This document shows, one piece after another, positions 1 through 12,490 of a stretch of 64,000 nt of DNA. Positions within the stretch are counted from its first letter, which is position 1; each line of letters opens with the position of its first letter. Below the pieces are notes generated by a model. The model saw only the letters and a list, made by a program, of their open reading frames with translations, did no database searches and was not told the origin of the DNA. The DNA is from Callipepla californica brunnescens (Eukaryota > Chordata > Aves > Galliformes > Odontophoridae): positions 744,001 to 808,000 of the forward strand of contig JALIRH010000113.1 in assembly GCA_023055505.1 (NCBI GenBank), written 5' to 3'. The position numbers and the translations under genes are program-made.

Positions 1-1663
1 CATCCAACACACACACAAAAGCAGCTATGATGAGAAGTTTCACAATGTTCCTCGCACAAAAATGCTTCTCTTTATTAGCTGCTGTAACCTGGATTTCTCT
101 CAAGTCACCTGTAGTCCAGACCTCCCAGAAGTCCCCTTTCCTCTCTTGCAGATGGGCTCATTTCAGCATATTGACACAAGGCATCTGTTTTGGGCAATTG
201 TATGACACTGTAGATCCTTGGTCCCTGCTGAGTTGACAAACCACTAGAGGAAAACTTTGTAATGCTGAAAAACATGTTGGCTCTGAAAGGTGCTCAGACT
301 TGAGTTTAAAAAAAAAAAAAGAAAGCAGGAGGAGATGAGCATCAGCTGCAAACATTTGCTGGTCAAAACACTGTATTTCTTTCCACTGTGCTACTACTTC
401 CACATCTAAGTACTGTGTGAGACACCACAGAGTTCAGAAGAGAGAGTAATTTCTTTCTCTAACTTGTGGCAAAATCAGCCTGCAATACACAGGATATAAT
501 AGGCAGAGACAAAGCTAATTCTAACTTTCGAGCACATACATAGAGGGGGTCCAACCAAGGCATTTCTCCAATATGATAGTTTTTGATCCTACCTCACACA
601 TCTCCTAAGTGCAGGAAGGGAAAGAGCTCTTTGTCCTTTCTCCCAGCCTTGGCTACCTAAAAACGGGCAATGAAAATCACGTTTCAAATTTTAGCAGTAA
701 TCCATGTGACTTCTGTAGTTTTCCCTACAGAAATGGGCTCTGTACTTAGGAGAAAAAAAGAAAATTTCCCCATGTTTTCTAATCGTTTGCAGCAACTAAA
801 AACTGAAGATCATTATAAACATGAGGCTTGGCAGCACACTACAGACCCTTTCCCCCTCTAATACAGATGATGCTGGAGGGCTGATCCATTGGCTTCTATT
901 TTGGGAGGTGAAAGAAGGTAGTCACTGGAGCACTATTAAAAACAGAATTTCTTCAAGATATTTGCATCACTTAAATAGGTCATAAACAAAGGCAGAAGCA
1001 GTATTTACTGTGCTATTAAGGTAAACAAAAATAGAAACCCACAGGTAATTATGAAACAGATTGATTCTGGCAGGTGGGTTCCAGCAGTCTGGTTTTGATT
1101 TCCAAACGAAGGATTAGAGCCAAGCTATAGACCTGCCATAATAAATTAACTATATTCCCATACTTTCATGGCTTGTTTCTTTTCATTTCTACTTTCATTT
1201 TACATTAGCAGTATTTGGTGCTCTGATCTAGAAACAGGCCTTCTCCTTCCCTAATCACCTCTGAGCCGGACTTGGGTTTATGGTAGAACTACATCCACCA
1301 CAGAGCGATCAGCATGGGGCCATCCTGCCAGTCCGTAGCCATGTAGCACTGACCCCTGGACCTGGCATCCATATGCTGCTCACAAGAAACGGAGAAGCTT
1401 TGCCTACATTTTTCAGAGGAAATAGCTTGTCAGTGCAATAATGAGTCCCGAGAGCAGAAACTATAGCAGAAAAAAAAAAAAAAAGAGAGGAAGAAAAACA
1501 CCATGCATATATTATGACAAGGCCAGAGAGTGGTACCACTCATGTGAATTGAGCACAGAAGTTCAAAGAGGAGGGGCAGGAGTTAGTTTGTAGAATATAT
1601 TTAAAATGGAGGAATATATTTGATTTTGTACCTCAGTCTAGAATATAAGCTTGCACATCTCAT
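1..1663. other. non-coding stretch
   Basis: No gene or known repeat is recognised. It holds an A13 run near 309-321 and an A15 run near 1471-1485. Open frames are short, lack splice-site support and include homopolymer-coded residues. Confidence 0.6.
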
Positions 1664-1746
1664 GACATGATGGTGAAAGGTTGATGGTTGGACGAGGTGA
1701 TCTTAGCATTCTTTCCAACCTCATTGAAACTGTGATTCTATCATTC
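1664..1746 (+). mobile_element. CR1 LINE 3' end fragment
   Basis: The stretch GGTTGGACGAGGTGATCTTAG, followed by TTTCCAACCTCATTG and the tail TGTGATTCTATCATTC, matches the extreme 3' end of avian CR1 elements. Only about 80 bases remain; the 5' part is missing, as is usual for 5'-truncated CR1 insertions. Substitutions in the core and a decayed octamer tail suggest an old copy. Confidence 0.75.
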
Positions 1747-2108
1747 AAGGAATGTTCTCAGTAGTGACAGAAGCACCAAAGAAGTCTGGATTTTCACACT
1801 GAAGAGCATTGACTGCTTACCACAACACACCACTGGAGCAGTATGCGTGTGGAACAAGACTGTCAGTGACCCAGGAACCCTTGTAGCACCTCTTCACAAT
1901 GAGGTACCTACCCAACCATCTGCCAGGGCTTTGTGCTGAGTACTCTGCATGGCTTCAAACAAAGCAGGGGCAGAAGTGACTACCTACACTGCAGTCACAG
2001 CTCAGCTAATAAACTTCAAAGTGCCAGAGGTGCTTCCAAGTATAGGTCTTAAAAACTTGGAGCACTGCTGTGCCCTTTAAAGTTCTACTTGTTGGCTTTT
2101 TGGTGGTG

Positions 2109-2135
2109 TTTTTTTTGTGTTTTTTTTTTTTTTTT
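2109..2135. repeat. T-rich homopolymer tract
   Basis: Two T runs separated by GTG, 27 bases in all. No retroposed gene body is visible next to it. Confidence 0.9.
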
Positions 2136-3428
2136 CTACACATGATCAGGCAGAGCAACAGCCTAACCCTGCAGTCCCAGGTGAGAATCATCAATCCTGT
2201 GCAGAACAGTAGCACTTAGAACAAATACAATTTACTCAGACAGTGAATATCCTAGGCCAAAACAAGGAAAAAAAAAAAAAGAGATCAGATACGATTTACC
2301 CTTTAAACAGACAACTGACATATGATCACCATGCTGAAGCGCCTGTTGCAGCTTTATGTACATCTGCTTCGATTTCTTTTGCTTAGATTAAAATCCATTA
2401 ACAAGGCCCAAGAGGTTAAAAACTGAGAAATGACAGAAGTGAATTACTACTGCCAATTTGTGGTAGTAGAGGCATAAAAAATGCAGAAATTGAGATTTTC
2501 TTTTTTAATTTAAGTCTTATTACAGTTTCAGATTTTAATGGATAAACTAAGCTTCTGTGAAGGCTGCCAAATATTTTGTTCCGTTTCTAATTTCAACCTT
2601 TTTTTTTTTTCTTTTGTAAGCAAGAATCAGAATTCAAAATTGTGTTTAAAAATACAAATACGTTTCTGATACAAACTATGGTTTTGATCAGCAAGATGTG
2701 AAACAACAAAGCTTTTATTGCAAAATCATCTGCAAAGGATCTGCAAAGTCAAATCACAGATTAAACAGTGTGATGGGATAAAAATGGATGTGTTTGGTTA
2801 GATTCTTCAGTGACAGGAAAAGTAAAGCAATTTCTGAGTGATTAATTTTTTTGTGAAAGCAGAAATAGCGAACACCAAAAGAAATCATCTTTCTCAGGAA
2901 GAACTCCAGCCCTTCAGAGACTCATGTGGCCCTGCACTGTCTCTGCAAATTTCTTAGGTTTGGAAAGTACCAGAACTTGGTAAATGAAAGTGTCACACCT
3001 ACAGACCTTGCTAACCTACAGTCCTTGCAGCTAGCTCAAATAATACACTGTGGGAATGGGAACTTTTTAAAATACCCACTAGGACTAGTTTCGAAGACTC
3101 CTTATTCACAACATCTTACAATCCCACTTTTCCATTGGTTATTATGTCACCAGAAAAGTTCCTGGCTGATCTTGGTAGATGACAGCAGATTAACAGACTG
3201 CCCATCATGCTTGGCAATATTGTCCTTGCTTTCCCAAAGCTCACACCATTCTGTTTATACCCATTTAAGATCTATTGTGCAATACCTTGATTATAGGCTC
3301 TCAGAGACATGGAGTTGTTCTTCTGCTGCATTCCTACTACATCCAGTACAATGCACTGCCAATCCACAAATACACCTCCTAGGTGATAAGACACAAGTAC
3401 AGACTGTGGTCACCATTGTCTTTCCATC

Positions 3429-3446
3429 AAAAAAAAAAAAAAAAAA
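3429..3446. repeat. A18 homopolymer tract
   Basis: Uninterrupted run of 18 A. It could be the tail of an unrecognised retroposed sequence on the + strand upstream (about 2900-3428), but no target-site duplication or known family was seen. Confidence 0.85.
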
Positions 3447-3840
3447 GGAACTTTTTATGTTCCTTCTGCATATGAAAGATGAGAAAAAAGTTTTTAAATC
3501 AATGCTCAAAAATACATGTTCTTTATTACCTAAAAGTAGAGTGGTGATCTTATTTTAGTAACACGTTTACCACTTTGTTCTGTTTCATTCCATTTTAATA
3601 GGACAAGCTATGGTCTAGCAAGTAGGAAAAAAAAAAGGCATGTAGTAAATCACCTGCTTGGTGTAAACTGGTTCAGGTTCCTTACTATCTTCATTAGCTT
3701 TCTTTATGAATTGTGAAGCAAGCTGGAACTAAGCACATTTCAACGTTGTGCCCAAAACTGTTTATGTTTGAGGAAGAAAATACGATTAATGCTTATTTTG
3801 TTTGTAAAATCCAAAGCACTGCATTAATACAGTGTATTTT

Positions 3841-4044
3841 TCACTGAGAGGGTGGTGAGGTTCTGGAACAGGTTTCCCAGAGAGGTTGTGGATGCCCTGT
3901 CCCTGGAGGTGTCCCCAGCTTGGATGGGGCCCTGGGCAACCTGATCTAGTACTTGATCTAGTCATTAACAACCCTGCCTGCTGCAGGGAGGTTGGAACTT
4001 GATGGTCCTTGAGGTCCCTCCCAAGTGCATCTATGATTCTATGA
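3841..4044 (+). mobile_element. CR1 LINE 3' end, about 200 bp
   Basis: It starts in the last codons of ORF2 (GAGGTTCTGGAACAGGTTTC; the forward frame reads VVRFWNRFPREVVDA) and runs through the 3' UTR (GGAGGTTGGAACTTGATGGT) to the octamer tail CTATGATTCTATGAA. The 5' end is truncated. An 8-base direct duplication of GATCTAGT sits at about 3943-3962, an internal change specific to this copy. Confidence 0.92.
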
Positions 4045-7000
4045 ATACATCATTATTATTTAACAGCTAAAACTGTGGTAAAGAAAAATTAGCAATAGAG
4101 AAGATAATTGTTCCTCATGATAGGTAATAAATGTCTTCTTCACAGAATGAAGTTCTGTGTACCTTCTGTTGATCTATGTAGTGGTTACAGGGTACATACT
4201 GGAGCCATGAAGTTCCAACATAGTAAACTTTATCCTACGTGTAACGTGGGAAAAGAGTTCAGATTTTCCATTGCACTGTAGACAGACTGTAAGAACAAAC
4301 TTTCTCTTCCTGGTGCTCACAGCAAATGAAGAGTAGGGAAAATGACGATCTCAACACATAAAAAAAGACAATTGGCTTTCTTACTTGTGTCATCTAATAT
4401 CATGATAAAGAAAGATGTAGCACGCTTGGACTGGACAGGAAAGATGGCTTGGTTGCTCAGAACGTTGATAAAAATTAATGAGAGTTGTACCAGCTGAAGT
4501 TAAACAATGCATCGTTAAGGTGATAGAACTTTATCTGTATGGCTTTAAACTATACTTCTTTGAGATTAAAAAACTGTCCCCTGTAATAAATGCATTTGCT
4601 TTGCTAGCCAATCCTGCTAAACACTGGGTTTTCTCCTTCTCCCCCAAAGATCCTGGCGCTGATCAAACTCTGTTGAGGCTAAAAAGACTGCAAGACTGAG
4701 CCAGGACAAAGGCACTGTGTTTCCATCTAGAAGCCAGAGCTGGAGTAAATCCCATGGCAAATCAGATAAAAACTGAGCAATGAAGTGACACGCTTGTGTT
4801 CATGAGTGGTGGTCCGTGCCTTTGGATAACCAGTTTGAAGATGGGAGCTGCCACATTTCTAATTCTTTGCACAGGCATAGATATGCACCTGATTGATATC
4901 ACCTCTGAGAATGCAGAGCAGAGGCAATTGTACCTTGAAAATCTGCTTCTCTTATAAACACCTGTTTTTTGGGGTTTTTTTGTACATGAAATGTGAGGAT
5001 TTGTTCATACTTTTCATTCAAACTGTGGTCTGGCTTTCTAGTTCTATTGCTGCTCATGGTCACATTGTGTGACTACTGACCCTGGCCATGGAAGCCACCT
5101 AAGTCTATATACTCATATATGAACATCCTCTTTTCTTTCCTTTGTAAATCCCCACCTGCAGTATCCATAAGGCCCATTAGATGACTTTGGATCAAGAGGA
5201 TCATTCACATGGCTGTAGTTAACATCTTTTCCAAGGTATTTATTCTATGTCTGGATACACTCAAACAAGATGGAAGTAGTGTAAAAGCATAGTTTTTAGG
5301 AATTAGTTTCTCCATGAATTCAGGCTCCTAAGATACATAAACAAGGAATCCAGTGGGAAATTCATTAAAAAAAGCCCAGGCAAATCCATTAACAGACAAA
5401 GACATGAAATCTTTCATAACTAAATGTAAACAGATTTGAGCTCCTTCACAGCCGTTCTGTCATGATTTCCCACATCTACCTCTGATCTGTGTGAGAGGGA
5501 GCAGAGTTTTATCTCCCTGTAGGGGCAGCTTCCACGCCTTTAATATGTTGACTAACAGCAGGCAGTTCCCTAACCTACAGTCACACAGGCTGCCAATTGC
5601 AAGGTCCATCTCTTTGAGAGAATAAATTCTACTGCAGAAAATGATCCACTAAATTTACTCAAAAATAAAAAAAATAAAAACATCTTTGTATCTGAAATAG
5701 CTATGAAATATTTCAAATGACCTGTAAGCTTGCTATTGGAAGCAAGTCTTCTTCTCCCTGACAACTCTTTACAGTTAATCTGTAACAATTAGTAATGTAT
5801 CTCCTAACTTACAGCCTTTCACTCTTGTCTGCCATAGTTTGTCCGCTGAATGTTCCTCAAGAAAAAGATCATTATCAAAGAATTTCCACTTAGCTAAACC
5901 AGATGTCTGAATTTTCACTGCTCTTTTTCTGGTGAGGGAACAAAACTGAGTGGCAAGCTTTGGAAACTTAACAGATGCATCTCCTCACCTGAGCCAGTGC
6001 AGCTTGTTGCATGGGTGCTGCTACCTCACCTCATCCAGAGATAGGAGATGACAACCTTGCCCTGGTTGACACAGCTGCACTTAAGCCAGAACATTCCTTC
6101 CCAAAGCGAGCCTGGCTGAACCAACAGTGCGTGCATGGCTCAGAAAAATAATTCAACCCCAAAAATTTGATTTATTCTGTAATTACCCACATAATGAGAA
6201 AGACTCAGCTCCATATACTCCGTTCTCTGAACTTGAGGCAATGTATTTGATTTCAGTTAATACTACCAATGTAGAAAAGTAATAGTAAGAAAAGGTTGGT
6301 CCTTGAGCTTATAATCAGTACTCACAAACTCAGTACCTTATCAAGACTACTCTAGCACCCTTTCCATTAGGAGTACTCATTACAAATGTTATACTCCTTG
6401 GACACATAGAATTTAAATATGTCCCTAAAGATATCAACTCTGTAAACACAACTGAAGTCAGTGTATCAGTTTTCCTTCCTAGTATGATATTAAAACAGGC
6501 AACGAAACTGTTTTTCTCGCTGTAGCAGCCAGACTGCAGATCCCTTTGCAGGTCAAACAGTTCAGAGAGATCATTTGGCTTACAGTAGTTTTGTTTGCAA
6601 GTTATTATAAGCAACTCCAGAGGAAGGGGAAGAGAAAGGAGTAAAACAGCAATTGATACCTAAAACTCCTTTCCACTCCTCAAGAGAGACAGTGATCGTC
6701 TCTAAGGGTGCTTGTGCATCTAGCCAAACTCCTACAGACTGTGAATAGATCTGCGATGGCAGCAACTACAAGGTCTTTCTGGGAAGTGCTGTCAGAAGTA
6801 GGGTAGAAAAATGAGACCGTATCTGACAAATTGTTATGAGTGTCCAGTGCTCACTGTCCAGTGTCTTATTTATCTCATCTTCATTTACAAGGAAATACTA
6901 GTGGGAGAAGGCACGTGGAGAATTAAATTGACAATGTGATTATTTTCACTGATTAAAAGCTTCATGCTTTTTGAAGCACAGCTAGTGAAGGAGAGAAAAT

Positions 7001-9127
7001 CAAACCTGGAGTCAAAACTGCAAGAATGAAACACGATGGGAGTTCTACTTATTTTTTCCTTGGTAGGATTAATAAGGGTATTTTTGTTTGATTGGGTTTT
7101 TTTTTTGCTATTGGGCCAGATCCTTTCATCAGCAGTGCTTCTTACAGTTCAGTGCATGGCCACAATTCTGCAGACTTCTCCCGCAATTTCCTCTAGGCAA
7201 TCTTTTTTAAACTTAAAATATTAAGAAAATAAATAGCTCACAGGCTTCTGCAGTTCTACTGTATGCATCCTTTTTGTGGAGATGGCAGGTTCAATTCATC
7301 TGTCAAAAGGAGAAGAAAAAAAAAAGCAGTACTTGAAATTAAATTCTGACTGCAACTTGGGGAATTTACTTTGCAAGGCCGTATGAGTGTGTGTTTATTT
7401 TATATTTCCCACAGATGCATGTTCCCTTGAGGGCATGCTACTGAAATTGTTTTCACACAAACAGCCCTCAGGGAGTTGACACGAAGTTGCTAAGTTCATC
7501 TTGAAATGAGGCAGAAAATGCTGAAAGAGCACTGATCATATTTAACATCTGGGGAAACAAAAACAAGTAACACAGGCCTTGACTGCTCTTCTGAGTGCCC
7601 CAGTCTAGGGAAGGAGACAGAGGAAGGAGGGGCTGGGAAGCCTGGATGGAGGCCTGACAGTGGAGGCACCACACAAGGCAGGTGCTGCCCCAGGAGCCTT
7701 TTCCCCACTAGATCCATGTCCAGCTTTGCCTATAGATGTTGTCTTGTAGCTCAAGAGAGGAGAAGAGTAGCTGGTTATTACAATGAGGCATTTTCACTGA
7801 ACAAGTCAGTTGAAGGTGTGAATGCAAAAATCAAGATTAAAGGAACGTCAGTGTTTAATGAATGTTGTGTTTAACAGCTTCTTGTAAGACTGCTCACTAG
7901 AGAAATGCCAAGCAACACACTCCACCATTTCCTGTGCATGGAGTAGAACAAAAGTCTGTCCTTCGCAAGTCACAAGAACACGTGATCACAAGGTACCACC
8001 AAAGCCAAGCAATGGTTGATGCCTGAACTGCAAATGTTGGTCTTTCTAGCTTCAATATTAATAACAGAGTAGAGCTGGCTTTGGAGATGCAGCCACAAGG
8101 TAACTGCCAAGATTGTCAAGCCATTGGGAATGAAAAAAGGCAGAGGGGGAGGGCATTGAGTAAAATATGTAGCACAAAGCATAAATCACTTGGTGCTGAA
8201 ACCCCTGCATCTGTATTTTAAGCAGTTCAGGGGGTTGTGTGGGATTAGGTTGAGACTAGCTCCATGGGCTAAACTTCCCTACTACACATTTGGTCTGAAG
8301 CTGTGAGAAGAACCCATGACTGGTTTCAATCCCAATGCTTATGATTTAGAAAGCCCTTGGTACACACCTGAAGTAATTCCAGTTTAGTGTTCCTCCCAGA
8401 AAATCTACCTTAGGCACAAGAATCCTGCTCTGTGGGTGGAAAACACACACAGTGCATCATAAAGTCCTGGGACACAATTCCAAAGTAAAGTATTGCTTCA
8501 AGTCAAAATGCTAAAGCAGACACAGTAACAACAAAAAAATCATTTGAAAGCTTACTACCCTTCACAATGTCTCAGTTGACCTCACCTGTTTCTATTGTAA
8601 TACTGCTAAGGGAACAAATATAACTGAAGGGTCATAATCTTCTGCATCTTGTGACAACACGAATGTGGAAAGCTACCTTTCAGATCGCTGGAAATGCTCT
8701 TTGAATAGCTAAGACATGATGATTAATTAACTCATTTTTCAAGTGCCTCATTTCATCTCAAAAATAGCTAAGCCAGACTATATTTTAATCCATCACCTTT
8801 TCACCGTCACCCCTGGCACAACCCTTCTCTCTTGACCTTATGTTTTCAACTTCCTGCTAAGATGTGTATTTAATGAAACAAAAAACTGCCTAGTTTTCAA
8901 ACTAAGATCCAGCTCTTTCCCTATCACAGCCATCAGCTAATTTCCTTTAAACATCATCACATAATCAAAGCAGACCCTGGGGACCAGTGTCCTAACCCTG
9001 CCTTGTCTGTCAGATGGAAGATTCCTTTCTTAAAAGTCCAAAGCTCAAGGCTGACAGGAGTCCTTCAGGGAACAATATTCAGCTCTTCTAAGACCATACC
9101 AACTCCAGGTCACCCATGGCACTAACT

Positions 9128-9156
9128 ATAAAAATAAAAAATAAAAAATAAAAAAA
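9128..9156. repeat. (AAAAAT)n simple repeat
   Basis: Imperfect A5-6/T units over 29 bases. A similar tract lies about 450 bases downstream (9591-9631). Confidence 0.85.
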
Positions 9157-9590
9157 GACTTTTCCTGTTGTTTGGTCAATACTCTTTAACGTTAACCTGA
9201 AGGGAGTACCCATTGCTTATGCAACTGAACTAATCACTGACATAAGGTGATTTTATACATGCATACTATTTTGTAAAATGAACATTTGACCTCCTTCATT
9301 GTCGCTCAGTTTACTTTGGACAGAAATATCCAAGTTATTTGTGTTTGGCCAGTTCCCCCTCCCTCCTCAGTCCTTCAACGCTCTAACTAGATGTTAAAGA
9401 ACAAACTGGTAACCTTCACTGGTGCAGCTACTTGCCTCTAAAACTCAATAATTAATCCCAAGTGGATGACAAATGCTATACAATTTATTCTCTGCTTGGC
9501 TTCAGCTTGGAGAAGCATGGACTCTGAGTTAGCAAGCTCTTTGGATTCAATCTGGAAAGCATATGTTTCCCTTCCATCATTCAATCCATC

Positions 9591-9631
9591 AAAATTAAAA
9601 AAAATAAAAAATAAAAAATAAAAAAATAAAA
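9591..9631. repeat. (AAAAAT)n simple repeat
   Basis: Imperfect A5-6/T units over about 41 bases, the same motif as at 9128-9156. Confidence 0.85.
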
Positions 9632-11612
9632 GACTTGGGAAAGGCACATGGCACATTTTGATACTATCATTAACATTCATTTCCTTGTTATAAAGTTATG
9701 TTTTATTTGCAGGTATAAACAGCCTCATGGGCATCTGGGAACATTTTGAATGATTGCCAAAAAAAAATGGGTCATAACTAATGATCAACATCCCCTTTTA
9801 ATCAAATGAAGCCATCATAATGTGTCAGTCCTATGGGAGAACAAGAACCTTTCACCTTGCTGGGGCCTGCTGAGGCCAGCAGTAGCTGTAAGCAGCCATG
9901 GAAAGTAGCCTTTGAGCTTTAAGAGGGAAAAAATGGAATCTATCCATCAACACGTTAAGTTTTGGTACCAAACATATAAAAGAAACTAAGACTGAGCAGT
10001 GGGGTAGTGACATCACCTCCGTGTTAACACATGCATTTATGGAGCACCCAATTGGAGCCTTTCTAACACCACAGCAACATGCCTGGCACCACTGCTGGGT
10101 GGCCACTGCCTGAACACCGAGGACTCTCAGAACATACCCTTGATAAAAGTACAGAGTTCAGTCTGTTCTTCCAGAAGTTCTTGTAAAAGAGACTCAAATG
10201 GCTACCCTGGGGCTCTGTAAAAGCTGCTTTCCTTTTTCATTGTTGGTTCTCCTACAAGAAGAAAAGGTTGTCAGGTCAATGGTAAAAATGTTCCAGCTTT
10301 GTTGTTTTTGTTTTCATCGGTAAACAGTATTTTTCTAAACAGCCCTTGAATGGATTTGGAAACAAAAGCACAGGCATTTCACACCAAAATAACACCAAAG
10401 TAAGACAGATGAGAACTTGCTGAAAATCAATTGGGAAAAAAAAAAAAAGGAAAACACAACAACAACAGAAAACAACAAAGGCCAACTAGCAGACATTAAT
10501 TTTCAGATAGGCTTCAGGCGTCTCCTGAACACTGCTGCTCTCTGCCAGCCAAACTATTTGAGGCACTGTCACCCCCAAAGTCTGCTGCCATCAGACCCCC
10601 ACAACACACTGCAGATGACTTACAAGGCAGGTAGGAGAATGGAGGTGTGAAGCACACTAGATACAATCCCACACGGCAAATGAAAAATGATTTTTCATGG
10701 ACAATAGCCCAGCTTTGTGCCAATAGAATGAAGATTTTCCTTGGAAAACTGTCAGTGTATTTTCATCAATTAACACTTTCTGCTCAAGGCATTCTGCCAG
10801 TGTAGTTCACTGGTTCAAGTGTTCTTAGAAAATATATCTGAGCTAAATAACTTCACATGGACCATGCATCTCAGGGCAGTGACAAGGGCAAATGCTTTGC
10901 TTAGACTGGAGAAGTGATACTAAAGGAAGGGGCACTGGGCAGCTGCCTAGACTCTAGAAAGAACAGTGACACAGCACGTGACATCCTCTATATCTTTGGC
11001 TCCAAAAGCCTACTCAGATATCAGCCTACATTTAGTCCTAACAGGTCAATTTAATACAGTTTAGTCAACAATGCCTTTTACTGTTTAAAAAGAAAAAAGA
11101 AAATCCCTGTTCTCTCTGCACTTCACACTGAAAGAAGCAACAACTGTCCTGCAGAGTCCCCAAAAACTGGCAAAGCAAATGTATCCACTTTGGCTTTTCC
11201 TGAGGCATCAGAGAAAGAGGTCAATTAAACACTCTGCTCCATATTTTGCTGTGAGATTTTAACAAACTGTATTCTGGCTTTTTTCACTGCCACTCTGAGC
11301 CCTTTCAGTGAACTATAATATTTAATCTTCAGTGTTGCTCCAACTGAAATGACTCCCTAGATTTGTGTGAGAGCCTAATGTATATCTCAGATTTCTCTCT
11401 GGAGTCCTTCATCTATCAAAAAAATCAGCCTTCTGGTGAGAGCTTTCCTATCAGATTACCCTGAGAGGCGGGTGTGGGCTTTTAAAACCCATGTTTCTAT
11501 GTGGCTCCTACTCCTGCAGCATCTGAGCACTTCACAGTCTGTGATGGGCACTTCCTTTCTGTAAGGTGAGGCTGTCACTATTATTTGATGAAAAGGAGAT
11601 CTAAAAGTGCAC

Positions 11613-12490
11613 ATAGAATCACTGAATGATTTGAATTGGAGAAACCAATTCACCATCCAAGCTGGGCTTGAACTCTTTCAGTGATGAGGCACCCACAGCT
11701 TCTCTGGGTAACTAGTTCCAGTGCCTCACCACCTTTAGGGTAAGGAATTTCTTCCTAATGTCTAACCAAAACCTAACCTTATTTTAGTTTAAAACCATTA
11801 CATCTTATCCTATTGCTGCATTTGCTGATAAAGAGTCCTTCATCTTTCCCAAGGGCCCCATTATGAACTGGAAAATCGCTATAAGGTTTCCCTGGAGCCT
11901 TCTCATCTCGAGACTGAACAACCCAAACTTTCTCAGCCTGCTCTCACAGGAGAGGTGTTGCAGCCTCTGATCATCTCTGATCATCTGAACTCACTAACAA
12001 CACTATGTTCTGATGCTGGTGGTCCCAAAGCTGAATACAATATACCAGTTAGAGTCTCACAAGAGCAGAGCAGAAAGGGGGAATCACATCCCTGTCTCTA
12101 TTAGCTACTACTTCTCTTGATGCAGCCAAGGATGCAGCTGACTTTCTGGGCTGCAAGCATGCATTGCCAACTCATGTCAAGCTTCTCACTCACTGAAACT
12201 CCCAAGTCCCTCCCCAGGGAGCTACTCTCAATCTCTCATTGCCCAGCTTGTTCTTTTCGCTTTGGGTTTGCCTCAACCCAGACACAGGATTCAACACTTG
12301 GCTTTCTTGAACTTCATAAGGTTGACACAGACCCACCTATCAAGTCTGTCAAGGCATCTGGATGGCATCTCTTCCTTCCAGTGTGCCAACTGTATTGCTC
12401 AGCATGGTGTCATCTGCAAAGATACATATATACATATTGGGCATGTTGTTCACTGAACACTGTAAGACAACAACCACTGCCAAGAGGAAC
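11613..12490 (-). mobile_element. CR1 LINE, about 880 bp, older subfamily
   Basis: The 3' end lies at the low coordinate (complement of the octamer tail: ATAGAATCACTGAATG). The copy then runs through the 3' UTR (CTTCTCTGGGTAACTAGTTCCAGTGCCTC) and ORF2. On the minus strand the palm motif FADDT of the reverse transcriptase reads at 12420-12406, followed by TLEGRDAIQ, both typical of CR1 ORF2. Stops and frameshifts interrupt ORF2, so it cannot encode a working enzyme. The wording of the 3' UTR resembles the subfamily common to many birds rather than the youngest galliform copies. The upper boundary is a gradual loss of similarity near 12490. Confidence 0.92.

Larger units (their letters stand above)
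1747..3840. other. non-coding stretch with T- and A-tracts
   Basis: No gene recognised. T-rich tract at 2109-2135, A14 near 2267-2280, T12 near 2599-2610 and A18 at 3429-3446. The longest open frame of the window (2926-3558, + strand) lies here but runs through the A18 tract as poly-lysine and is treated as spurious. Confidence 0.6.
4045..11612. other. 7.6-kb non-coding stretch
   Basis: No exon with supporting splice sites and no recognised interspersed repeat. It contains two short A-rich (AAAAAT)n tracts at 9128-9156 and 9591-9631, an A14 near 10435, and otherwise ordinary AT-rich unique sequence. Confidence 0.55.

Noticed and set aside
3429..3446. Idea that the long A-tracts (3429, 35799, 53916, 61214) are tails of processed pseudogenes
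   Set aside because: No intron-less gene body or target-site duplication was visible beside them, and such pseudogenes are rare in birds because CR1 does not use poly-A tails.
2926..3558. 210-codon plus-strand open frame, the longest in the window
   Set aside because: It reads through the A18 tract as poly-lysine, has no recognisable motif, no acceptor or donor support, and is within the length expected by chance in 64 kb of six-frame sequence.
9128..9631. Two (AAAAAT)n tracts about 450 bp apart as ends of one element
   Set aside because: They have the same orientation and nothing between them resembles a transposon; independent A-rich slippage is simpler.
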